In this document: positions 26,262-39,300 of the stretch, piece by piece
Numbering within the stretch: the stretch's first letter is position 1
Layout: every line of letters starts with the position of its first letter
Assembly: GCA_034231615.1 (NCBI GenBank)
Contig: CM067319.1
Span: 4,032,501-4,096,500, forward strand
Source of the DNA: Meghimatium bilineatum
Taxonomy: Eukaryota > Mollusca > Gastropoda > Stylommatophora > Philomycidae
Length of the DNA stretch: 64,000 nucleotides
Direction of reading: 5' to 3'
Made by a program: the position numbers and the translations under genes
The notes under the pieces: model-generated
The model's database searches: none
The model's input: only the letters and a program-made list of their open reading frames with translations
Told to the model about the DNA's origin: nothing

Positions 26262-28595
26262 CTGGGGAGTAAATAACGAAAGATATAATCTGGATTTCAT
26301 GCCTTAATATAATTTTGTGCTACAATAATAAGGAATAATGACGGAGAAAACAAAAATAGGTAATTGTTCTGCAATATTAAATTACACAGCATACTAACAT
26401 CTGCTATACAAACAGACGATGTTCCGACTACACAATCTTCATCAGAAAAACAAGCAAAATAACGAATATTAGAGAAATAGGCACATAGAGTGATAGGTTC
26501 ATAGGAGTAAATATTAATAATGAAGAAGAGAGGATAGGAAGTAGAGAAAGAAGAATTAAGACAAGTAAAACATGATAAGAAGAAAGAGCAAAATATTCTT
26601 CCTCTTCTCGTTCGCAGTTTAGCATGTCAACATAAGAAGGCTGGTTTTCATGACGAGTGTTGCTGTATTTCAAAGATCATCAGAGCTCCCATACAACGTT
26701 CTATTGATATCTGTCTCTGTGGGACGGTGCCCCTCCTGTAACTAGTTTAGTGTAATGCAGTCTTGAAGAATATATTCCGCAGTCTTTGCTGTCTACCCAC
26801 ATGGACATATCTGGTATATTTGCTGCCAGTCCACACATGGACACAGATGGTCTATTTGCTGCCAGTCCACACATGGACACAGATGGTCTATTTGCTGCCA
26901 GTCCACACATGGACACAGATGGTCTCTTTGCTTCCTGATCACACATGGACACAGATGGTCTATTTGCTGCCTGCCCACATGGACACACATGGACACATAT
27001 GGTCTATTTGCTGCCTGCCCACACATGGACACACATGGACACAGATGGTCTATTTGCTGCCTGCCCACACATGGACACAGATGGTATATTTGCTGCCTGT
27101 CCACACATGGACACAGATGGTCTATTTGCTGCCTGTCCACACATGGACACAGATGGTCTATTTGCTGCCTGATCACACATGGACACAGATGGTCTATTTG
27201 CTGCCTGATCACACATGGACACAGATTGTCTATTTGCTGCCTGCCCACATGGACACACATGGACACATATGGTCTATTTGCTGCCTGCCCACACATGGAC
27301 ACACATGGACACAGATGGTCTATTTGCTGCCTGCCCACACATGGACACACATGGACACAGATGGTCTATTTGCTGCCTGCCCACATATACACAGCTGGTC
27401 TATTTGCTGCCTGCCCACATGTACACAGCTGGTCTATTTGCTGCCTGCCCACACATGGACACAGATGGTCTATTTGCTGCCTGCCCACACATGGACACAG
27501 CTGGTCTATTTGCTGCCTGCCCACACATGGACACAGATGGTCTATTTGCTGCCTGCCCACACATGGACACACATGGACACAGATGGTCTATTTGCTGCCT
27601 GCCCACATGGACACAGCTGGTCTATTTGCTGCCTGCCCACATGGACACAGATGGTCTATTTGCTGCCTGCCCACACATGGACACAGATGGTCTATTTGCT
27701 GCCTGCCCACATGGACACACATGGACACACATGGACACACATGGACACACATGGACACACATGGACACAGAGGTGATAGGACTAATCTTAATCTATTTAA
27801 GTGCACAATAGCACGTGCAGTTCTGGTGCAAGCAGAGCGCGGAAACTGAGATTGCGTCTAGTGTGTGTAACCGGCAAGCTACATGAAACATCAGCATGCA
27901 TACTCTTCGTCATGTGCTTGCAGAAATCAAACACCTTCTTCATGTGTTGGCATATATCAAGCACCTTCGTTATGCATTGGCAGAAACCAAGCAGAAACCA
28001 GAATGGCATATGATAATGATTGATGAGTAATGATGAGGTTGTGTGGTGGTGGGGTGGGTGGGTTTGGGGAAGGAAAGACACAAGAAAAATCATCATTTGA
28101 AAGCGCATGGAATGAATGTGAAACCAAATATAGACATAAACATATATATATATACAACCACACCTAAACATACATAGAAATGTATACACACACCAAGAGT
28201 TAAGAAATAAATATATAACAAAATGGACACAGATGTGAGAAGGATACCCACAGAAAATGCACAGGCATGTAAATGTATTCACACATAGGAAAGGGCTCAC
28301 ACCAGAATATGCATAAGAGAAATCTAGTAGGCGGCAACTGTCAAGTTACAAGAAAAATGTAGTATTAGGTAACTTTTAAGCTACAAGAAAATACCAGCGG
28401 GAGTTTGAGAATGAACTCTGAAGAAAAAGAAACAAACACAAACAGTATTACCTCAAAATCTTTCACAGACCCAGAGAAGAATGCGTTCCACGGTTCATAT
28501 TTCCTGTCAAATGTGTGTTGCCGCAGCCACTTGATGCAACCTGTTACTGTTTCTCTAACTGACCAGGGGGTTCCTGTATTATTTATGCAAACAAC

Positions 28596-28627
<32 letters not shown>

Positions 28628-31600
28628 GTGTGTGGATAACTGGAGAGGAGATGGGTACCACCAGTTTAAGCCTTTCTCGCACTGAAATTAGCAATGGATA
28701 ATCAGACACAAATAGGAAATCAATCAATCAATCAAGTGCTATGCCGAATGGCGTAGGCGATCATGTTTATCCACGACTCTCTGTCTCTTGTGTTGTCAAT
28801 AAGCTCGGTTGGAAAAGTAAATAAAGTAAAGTAAAGTTGGAAAAGGTGTAGCACTGAAAGTTGTGAATAGATTCACATATCTAGGCAGTACGTTATCACA
28901 AAATGCCAACGTTGATGACGAAGTGTATGCAAAGATCACCAAAGCAAGCAGTACTTTCGGCAGATTGTACGCAAATGTTTGGCGTAGAAATGGCATTAAC
29001 CTACAGACTAAGCTGAAAGTTTACAGAGCAGTGGTACTTCCAGTGCTGTTATACGCTAGCGAAACATGGACTGTGTATAGTCGTCATGTGAGAAAACTCA
29101 ATCATTTTCACACAAATTGTCTCAGAAAAGTTATGAACATCAGATGGCAAGACAAGATTTCAGATACCACGGTCCTTGATAGAGCTGGTATCCCCAGCAT
29201 TGACACGATCTTGTATAATTCAACCTCGAGAAATTTCGAGTTTGTCTATGTTTCTTATAACCAGGCAGTGAAGTTTGACTTATAACCAGGCAGTGAAGTT
29301 TAACTTATAACCAGGCAGTGAAGTTTGACTTATAACCAGGCAGTGAAGTTTGACTTATAACCAGGCAGTGAAGTTTGACTTATAACCAGGCAGTGAAGTT
29401 TGACTTACAGCTCCAAAACTGATCTTTATATCGGAGAGAATTTTGCAGAACTTTTACATGTCCCATACGATTATTTTACTCGATGTGGCTAGAGAGTTCA
29501 CTGCCAGAAGCTAGTCTTCTCCTGTGTGAGATATGTGGTGGTCGTCCTGAAATTTCGAGACATGCTGCAGATTATGATGATATGATGATGATAAAGTAAC
29601 CCCTTTACTTGTAAGCAGGAAGCTGTTGGCAGTGCATAGCCTTTATGACAAAAGCATGAGGCACCCTTACTTGTGTAAAGGTATAGTTGTGTTAGGAAGG
29701 TATAGTTGTGTTAGGAAGGTATAGTTGTGTTAGGAAGGTATAGTTGTGTTAGGAAGGTATAGTTGTGTTAGGAAGGTATAGTTGTGTTAGGAAGGTATAG
29801 TTGTGTTAGGAAGGTATAGTTGTGTTAGGAAGGTATAATTGTGTTAGGAAGGTATAGTTGTGTTAGGAAGGTATAGTTGTGTTAGGAAGGTATAGTTGTG
29901 TTAGGAAGGTATAGTTGTGGAAGGTATAGTTGTGTTAGGAAGGTATAGTTGTGTTAGGAAGGTATAGTTGTGTTAGGAAGGTATAGTTATGTTAGGAAGG
30001 TATAGTTGTGTTAGGAAGGTATAGTTGTGTTAGGAAGTTTCTGGATGTATGTTGAGTCCCTGAAGGGAGGAATTCCAATGTGGCAATATCCCAGGATTAC
30101 GATATCCTGATTTTCACCTCCTACTGCATGCCTGGAAAGATAGCCTTACTATTTTCATCCTGAACTACAAGTCCATGCGTCGGTTATCACAAGGAGGACC
30201 CTGCTGATACAAGGTCTGATTTACTCCGAGCCGTGCAGACATGAGTCTTCCTCACAGTTTTGATGAGTAACCCTTACCCCTAGTCACCTTAGTTGCATCT
30301 TGTGAAATGTTTGACAGACAGGAGTATTACCCCATCAGAACACTGACTACTACACTAGCATAAGTTTATATGTACATACAAATAAACAGACATTCTATTA
30401 TACAAGAAACACAACATAAATATTAAAACAAACAAATACAAGACAACTTCATGCCAAGAAAATGTAGACAAGTTACATATATTATATATATATATATACC
30501 ATTTTTCCAGCGGGATTTCCCAGAGCTGATTTCGTAATAAGTCCAGGCTGACATCAAAGCGTTCGCGGCCATTGATGTAGTAAACATTCTGTCCTCGCCT
30601 CTCATCTACAAATACATACGTAAGCTATCAAACAATAATAGAACAACTTCATGTGAATCACAGAAATAAAGTATCGATATGCAACAGAAGTTAGCAAACA
30701 GACGTGTAACTCTACCTGACGTGTCTCACAGTAAAACATGTCAATCTTAAATTGTGTATACATATGGCTGTTTAGTCTATTGTGTCCAGTTCTCAGTCGA
30801 AATATGATGACCTGTTCTTGTCTGTTAAGTAGGTGGTAGTCGTCCAGTGAAAGTAAGTTAGGCTTTAGTTGTGCTTTTATCGTGGATTTCTTTTGATGAT
30901 AACTTATTGGTACATCTGGTTGCTGCATGTTAGAACCTTCCTTGGACATTTCATCAGCTCTCTCGTTTCCTGCTATTCCACAGCTTGATAGAATCCATTG
31001 CAGTATAACTCTACAACCATGTTGTACTATGGGCAAAAACCTATTTTAATTTGGTAGTTTATTAGATAGTAGTGTCTCTAGTACTGATCTTGCATCTGTA
31101 AGTATTACAATAGGGTATGAGGTCCTGTTCCATGTTAACAGTTTATCTGCAGCTGCAAAAATAGTTTTGGCTTCAGAGTCATAGTTTTTGCAATTAATTC
31201 CCCGTTGGTATACAAGTGGTATCAATGGTGATCTGGGTATTCTACATATACACCACTTTCGCATTTGTTACTGCATTCTGTGCTGATCCATCCGTAAACG
31301 CTCTGGTTCATAGATCACTTGTACGTCATCGTGGATGCTGAAGTAAATTAAAGAATGAAGCCAGAGGAAGCTAGAGAAAAGGCTAGTCTTTTCTGTAGAT
31401 TATTCTGCTGTTCATCCCCATGCACACCTGTTATTGTTATTTGGATTGTCACTGGTAGGTTGTCTTTTTTTTCTCCATTGACGTGTGCTGGTTGAGATAT
31501 CAGTGGTACTGTTACCTCTGGAAGATCCGATAACTGTCTACACCTACAGCACTAGCTCAGTAGTGATGCCGCTATTCTCCGACCTAACCAGAACATGAGA

Positions 31601-33250
31601 CGTGGTACCCTACTTCCTGGTGTCTCGGTGATCTACGGGAACTGGTACCCTACTTCCTGGTATCTGGGTGAACTACGGGAACTGGTACCCTACTTCCTGG
31701 TATCTGGGTGAACTACGGGAACTGGTACCCTACTTCCTGGTATCTGGGTGAACTACGGGCCCTGGTACCCTACTTCCTGGTGTCTGAGTGAACTACGGGC
31801 CCTGGTACCTTACTTCCTGGTATCTGTGTGAACTACGGGAGTAAGTTTTATTTCAAACCATGAAGTAACAAGAGGATTATATCCCAGGTCTGCTAGTGGA
31901 CGAGCGAATTACTTAACAGAACACAACCATAGCTCCTACAACAACATTTACAGCAACAACAGTAAACAGCCATGGTTCCTACAACAGCAGTACACAATCA
32001 TGACTCCTACAACAACTACAAGAACAACAGTAAACAATCATGGCTCCTACAACATCAACAACAGTACACAATCATGGCTCCTACAACAACAACTTCAACA
32101 ACTACAGTAAACAGCCATGGCTGCTACAACAACAATTACAGAAACAATAGTAAACAGCACTGGCTCCTACAACAACAAAAACAACAGTTCACAGCCATGG
32201 CACATACAACAAATCTACAACAACAGTACACAGCAATGGTTCCTACAACAACAACTACAACAACAGTACACATCCATGGCTCCTACAACAACAACTACAA
32301 GAACAGTACACAATCATGGCTCCTACAACAACAATTACAGCAGAAACAGTACATAATCATGGCTCCTACAGCAGAAACAGTACACAATCATGGCTCCTAC
32401 AACAACAATTACAGCAGAAACAGTACATAATCATGGCTCCTACAGCAGAAACAGTACACAATCATGGCTCCTACAACAACAATTACAGCAGCAACAGTAA
32501 ACAGCCATGGCTCCTAGAACATCTACAACAACAACTGTACACAGCCATGGCTCCTACAACAACAATTATAACAACAACAAATGTAAAACATGAAAATAAA
32601 TCAGTACACACCAAAGGTCGACCATTGTACGTGACGTCACCGTTACCAAGGAAGTCATCAAAATAAACAAAACCAGCCTCTTCTCTATTAGCCAAACGTA
32701 AGATGTCTTTGGTCATGTCCCCTTCTACAACATCTGTTAAGATTCGGTAGACAGCCTCCATGATCTGATCAGGAAGAGATAGCAAAGTTAGGGATAAGAG
32801 TTGTTATAGTAATTGTAGAAGTAGTGTAGTTAGTAGTTGTAGGAATAGTACTAACGTTAGTAGTTGTAGGAATAGTAGTAACGTTAGTAGTTGTAGGAGT
32901 AGTCGTGACGTTAGACGTAGTATTAGTGATTAGTGTTAGCAGATGATGATGTTTTATGTAGGAGTAATTGTATCTTATAGTGGTTAAGTTGAAACAGTAC
33001 CAGAAATACTAGTAGAAGTTGTAGGAGTAGTAGTCTATTTAGTATTAGTAGTAGTAACAGTAGTAGTAAAAGGAGCAGCAGTAGTAGTAATAGTAGTAGG
33101 AATAGTATTAGCAAAACTAGTAGTAGTAGTAGGTGTAGTAGTAATAGTGGTAGTAATAGTATTAGCAAAACTAGTAGTAGTTGTACCAGTAGTAGTAGTA
33201 GGTGTAGTAGTAATAGTGGTAGTAATAGTATTAGCAAAAGTAGTAATAAC

Positions 33251-33287
<37 letters not shown>

Positions 33288-33338
33288 ATGGTAGTAGTAA
33301 CAGTATCAGCAGTAGCAGCAATAGTTGTGGTTGTTGCA

Positions 33339-33369
<31 letters not shown>

Positions 33370-36300
33370 AATTAGTAGTAGTATCAGTAGTAGTAGTAGT
33401 AGTAGTAAATGTTGTTTCAGTAGCAGTAGTAGTATCAGTAGTAGTAGTAGTATCAGTATTAGTAGTAGTAGTAGTAGTAGTAGTAGTAAATGTTGTTTCA
33501 GTAGTAGTAGTAGTATCAGTAGTAGTAGTAGTAGTAGTAGTAGTAAATGTTGTTTCAGTAGTAGTAGTAGTATCAGTAGTAGTAGTAGTAGTAGTAGTAG
33601 TAAATGTTGTTTCAGTAGTAGTAGTAGTATCAGTAGTAGTAGTAGTAGTAGTAGTAGTAAATGTTGTTTCAGTAGTAGTAGTAGTATCAGTAGTAGTAGT
33701 AGTATCAGTATTAGTAGTAGTAGTAGTAGTAGCAGCAGTAGTAGCAGCAGTAGTAGTAGTAGTAGTAGTAGTGGTAGTGGTGGTGGTGGTGGTGGTGGTG
33801 GTAGTGGTGGTGGTAGTGGTTTTGGTGGTGGTGGTGGTGGTGTTGGTGTTGGTGGTTGTGATGGTGGTAGTGGTAGTAGTAATAGCAGCAATATTACTTG
33901 TAATACTCATACTTCAACATGTATTGCATGCCAGTAGATTACCTTAAGGGGCAAAGGTCCGCGTCGTCTGGCAGATTCCAGTATCGATGCAGTTCTAGAA
34001 ACAAACCAATAGAATTCCAGACGAGATGGATAATATGTCAAGGCCAGGTCTGGTCGACCAGTAAAATTATTCCTGATCTCAAAGACAATCAGTGTAGATG
34101 TGTTGTGATAGATTTGCTGGGAAATAGAAACCCGTCAGCATCAACAAATTGTCTTAGCAAAATTAAATCTAAGACAATACATCGTTAACTGGCACACGGG
34201 AACATATGACGAAGTACACATTTTCTCAGAAAGGCAATAAAACCAGATATAAACCGCGAAATGATGACATGCTACACAATTTCTCTCAAAAATAAAATAT
34301 AAAAATAAAAAAGTTAATAAATCAAGTAAAGAATATGGACTGAATATAAATATCCACACACAAAAACCATGATAATTGGCAAAGTCACAGAAGTCACATA
34401 AACATACATGGAGAGAAACTACAACAAGTAAAATATTATCAATATCTTGGACACATAGTTACAAATGATGGCAGATGTGAAACAGAAGTTAAAAGGAAAA
34501 TAGGAAAGGCTAAAAGTACCTTCAATGAAATGAGGAAAATATTAACATCTAAACAAATTACAAACAAGTTAAAAACGAGAATTATAAAATGCTACATATA
34601 TTCTATATTAATGCTAAGAAACATGGACACTAAATAAACAATTTGAAGAGAGAATTGAAGCTTTGAGATGTGGATATATAAAGAAATAGAAAGAACATCA
34701 CGGAAAGAGAATAAAACAAACAAAGAGGTTCTAACAAAACTTAATATGAAGAAAGAACTATTAAAGGAAATATAAAGCTCAAGCAAATACAATATTCTGG
34801 ACACATTAAAAGACATGACACCTTGTCGAAGAACTTACTTGAGGGTCAAGTCAAAGGGAAGAGGTAGGCAGAGTAGACAGAGTTCGTTCGTCGTAATCTA
34901 CGATGACCAAAAACTCAAAAATAATAATAATAACAATAAGAAATAAAAAATAGTAAAGTTAACAGTGCGTTTCTAAATGACTAACAAATCCAATTCGCGC
35001 ACAAAATGTTCTTCTACAGAATTGACACCTGTAGATGTTGTCTATGGGAGGTTGAGATGAAATTTCATTTTTTCATGCCCGCCTGTGACTTGCAGTGTCT
35101 TGTCTGGTCTCTTCCGCCGCTAGTGCTCCCATTCTAAGGCTGTACCGCCATGTTGTTCTATCCTGAGCGAGACTCTCCCAAGAGCCTACGTCAACTTTAA
35201 GATGTTTAAATGATGACTTGAGTGTGTCTTGAAGCGCATTTTCTGTCCACCAGATTTTCGAAATCCTGCCTTGAGTGCTCCATAATATGTTTGTTTTGGC
35301 AGACGCGACTCCTCCATGCGCACAAGATGACCTGTCCAACGTGCTTGCTCCATGAGAGAGTGGGAGAGTAACATCACAAGATGGATAGGTTACAGTCTAG
35401 CAGAGTGCACCACCAAAACAAAAGACAGGGGATGCTGGAGCTCTGTTGCAGCAAACCTTCATTGCGGAGTCCGCGCTGGATGATGATGCTTGGTTGATAC
35501 GTAAAACCTTTCATACTCGAGTCGAATATGTGCCTTCTGAACGGAACTGATTCAAATCTCGTTTGTCGCCTTGCGATTTTGTGGTAAAACTGCAGTTTTG
35601 TTGTGGATATTCTAAATGACATGTAATTTTTTCAGCCGTAAAACAAAATTGCCTTTAGTATTCAACAGTGTAACCTTGTTTGTATGGATACGTTCTGAGG
35701 AAACCAATACTGTACTAAACATATTGAGAACTTGTTTTTGGCAATAGGTGATTGTGACTTATACCTACCGCAATAGTTGGGTCTTCTAAGATATCTGGAG
35801 CAACAAGTCCACTGATGACAGCAGACGTGATACCATAAATGACATTTGCAGACACAGTCACATCTATGTTGTTAATCTGGAACGGCATCGCCACGCCCAG
35901 GTAGTATTCCTTACGTAATTCTTGTATACTTTGAACCTGTGAAGTGAAAGAAATCTTATGATTAAATTATCCATTCTTCTTCATCTTCTTCTACATGTTC
36001 TGTGTTTGCCCTCAAGAGATAGTAGGACCATTTTTTCTTCTACAAGATATAGTAGGACCATTTTTTCTTCTACAAGAGATAGTAGGACCATTTGTCCTTC
36101 TACAAGAGATAGTAGGACCATTTGTTCTTCTACAAGAGATAGTAGGACCATTTGTCCTTCTACAAGAGATAGGACCATTTGTCATTCTACAACAGATGTG
36201 ACCATTTGTCCTTCTACAAGAGATAGTAGGACCATTTGTCCTTCTACAAGAGATAGGACGATTTGTCCTTTTACAAGAGATAGTAGGACCATTTGTCCTT

Positions 36301-39300
36301 CTACAAGAGATAGGACGATTTGTCCTTCTACAAGAGATAGGACCATTTGCCATTCTACAAGAGATAGTAGGACCATTTGTCCTTCTACAAGAGATAGTAG
36401 GACCATTTGTCCTTCTACAAAAGATAGTAGGACCATTTGTCCTTCTACAAGAGATAGTAGGACCATTTCTCCTACAAGAAATAGGACCATTTGTCATTCT
36501 ACAAGAGATAGTAGGACCATTTGTCCTTCTACAAGAGATAGGACCATTTGTTCTTCTACAAGAGATAGTAGGACCATTTGTCCTTCTACAAGAGATAGTA
36601 GGACCATTTGTCCTTCAACAAGAGATAGTAGGACCATTTGTCCTTCTACAAGAGATAGGACCATTTGCCATTCTACAAGAGATGGTAGGACCATTTGTCC
36701 TTCTACAAGAGATAGTAGGACCATTTGTCCTTCTACAAGAGATAGGACCATTTGTCCTTCTACAAGAGATAGTAGGACCATTTGTCCTTCTACAAGAGAT
36801 AGGACGATTTGTCCTTCTACAAGAGATAGGACCATTTGCCATTCTACAAGAGATAGTAGGACCATTTGTCCTTCTACAAGAGATAGGACCATTTGTCCTT
36901 CTACAAGAGATAGTAGGACCATTTGTCCTTCTACAAGAGATAGTAGGACCATTTCTCCTACAAGAAATAGGACCATTTGTCATTCTACAAGAGATAGTAG
37001 GACCATGTGTCCTTCTACAAGAGATAGGACCATTAGTTCTTCTACAAGAGATAATAAGACCATTTGTCCTTCTACAAGAGATAGTAGGACCATTTGTCCT
37101 TCTACAAGAGATAGTAGGACCATTTGCCATTCTACAAGAGATGGTAGGACCATTTGTCCTTCTACAGGAGATAGTAGGACCATTTGTCCTTCTACAAGAG
37201 ATAGTAGGACCATTTGTCATTCTACAAGAGTTAGTAGGACCATTTGTCATGCTACAAGAGATGGTAGGACCATTTGTCCTTCTACAGAAGATAGTAGGAC
37301 CATTTGTCCTTCTACAAGAGATAGTAGGACCATTTGTTCTTCTACAAGAGATAGTAGGACCATTTGTTCTTCTACAAGAGATAGTAGGACCATTTGTCCT
37401 TCTACAGGAGATAGTAGGACCATTTGTCATTCTACAAGAGACAGTAGGACCATTTGTCCTTCTACAAGAGATAGCCAACGGGAGTTTGATAATGATCATT
37501 GAAGCATATGAAAAAGAATATGAAATAAATAAACAATGACAAAAATGGTACAAGAGTTTTATCCGTTGTAGTGCGTGGCGGGCAAAACAAACACATTTCA
37601 ATGAAAACAAAGTACAGTACCCATGTAGGAACCAAGGCAACATCCTGTTTGTTTGTCCAGGCCTGGTCAAGGTATCCTCTGATGTGAAAGTAGGATCTTG
37701 GATCAATTGAGTTCAAATCCCGGTCAGGTGAAAATGGTCGATAGGCATACTTTTTTAGGGCATCGAATACTGCAATTAATGAACAAATACAGTGTGAGGG
37801 CATCAGTAACTGAAACTACTGAAAAATAGAGTCTGGGTATCTGCCACAGCAAGTAATGAATAAATACAGTGTCAGTGCATCGGTTACTGCAATTAATTAG
37901 CAAATACTGTGTCAGGGCATACGTTACTGCAACTAATGAGCAAATACTGTGTCAGGGCATACGTTACTGCAACTAATTAGCAAATACTGTGTCAGGGCAT
38001 ACGTTACTGCAACTAATTAGCAAATACTGTGTCAGGGCATACGTTACTGCAACTAATTAGCAAATACTGTGTCAGGGCATACGTTACTGCAACTAATTAG
38101 CAAATACTGTGTCAGGGCATACGTTACTGCAACTAATGAGCAAATACTGTGTCAGGGCATACGTTACTGCATTTAATTATACTCTTGGGCATGTTTTAAA
38201 CCCCTCCCCCCACCCAGCAACAACTCGAACCCCGCCTTCATCTACCGAATTGAATACATGTCTCATACCGTGGTCAAACCAAACCATTGTACTTACCTGA
38301 AGTAATGTTCATGTACTTACCTGAAGTAATGTTCCTGTACTTACCTGAAGTAATGTTCCTGTACTTACCTGAAATAATGTTTGTGTACTTACCTGAAGTA
38401 ATGTTCCTGTACTTACCTGAAGTAATGTTCGTGTACTTACCTGAAGTAATGTTCCTGTACTTACCTGAAGTAATGTTCCTGTACTTACCTGAAGTAATGT
38501 TCGTGTACTTACCTGAAGTAATGTTCCTGTACTTACCTGAAGTAATGTTCGTGTACTTACCTGAAGTAATGTTCATGTACTTACCTGAAGTAATGTTCCT
38601 GTACTTACCTGAAGTAATGTTCCTGTACTTACCTGAAATAATGTTTGTGTACTTACCTGAAGTAATGTTCCTGTACTTACCTGAAGTAATGTTCATGTAC
38701 TTACCTGAAGTAATGTTCCTGTACTTACCTGAAATAATGTTCCTGTACTTACCTGAAGTAATGTTCGTGTACTTACCTGAAGTAATGTTTGTGTACTTAC
38801 CTGAAGTAATGTTTGTGTACTTACCTGAAGTAATGTTCGTGTAATTACCTGAGTAATGTTTGTGTACTTACCTGAAGTGATGTTTGTGTACTTACCTGAA
38901 GTAATGTTTGTGTACTTACCTGAAGTGATGTTTGTGTACTTACCTGAAGTAATGTTCCTGTACTTACCTGAAATAATGTTTGTGTACTTACTTGAAGTAA
39001 TGTTCCTGTACTTACCTGAAGTAATGTTCCTGTACTTACCTGAAGTAATGTTTGTGTACTTACCTGAAGTAATGTTCCTGTACTTACCGGAAGTAATGTT
39101 CCTGTACTTACCTGAAGTAATGTTCGTGTACTTACCTGAAGTAATGTTCCTGTACTTACCTGAAGTAATGTTCCTGTACTTACCTGAAGTAATGTTCGTG
39201 TACTTACCTGAAGTAATGTTCGTGTACTTACCTGAAGTAATGTTCGTGTACTGAAGTAATGTTCGTGTACTGAAGTAATGTTCGTGTACTTACCTGAAGA

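Noticed and set aside
26763..27849. 337- and 286-codon frames over the 36-bp array (GLFAACPH)
   Set aside because: Repeat by-product inside copy B intron 12; multiple frames are open on both strands.
32923..33947. Poly-L, poly-V and poly-T frames
   Set aside because: AGT/GGT trinucleotide array; no protein-like flanks.
35958..37706. 514- and 363-codon frames over the 30-bp array
   Set aside because: They start in intron sequence next to exon 8 or read over exon 7 in the wrong frame. Only the unit length keeps them open.
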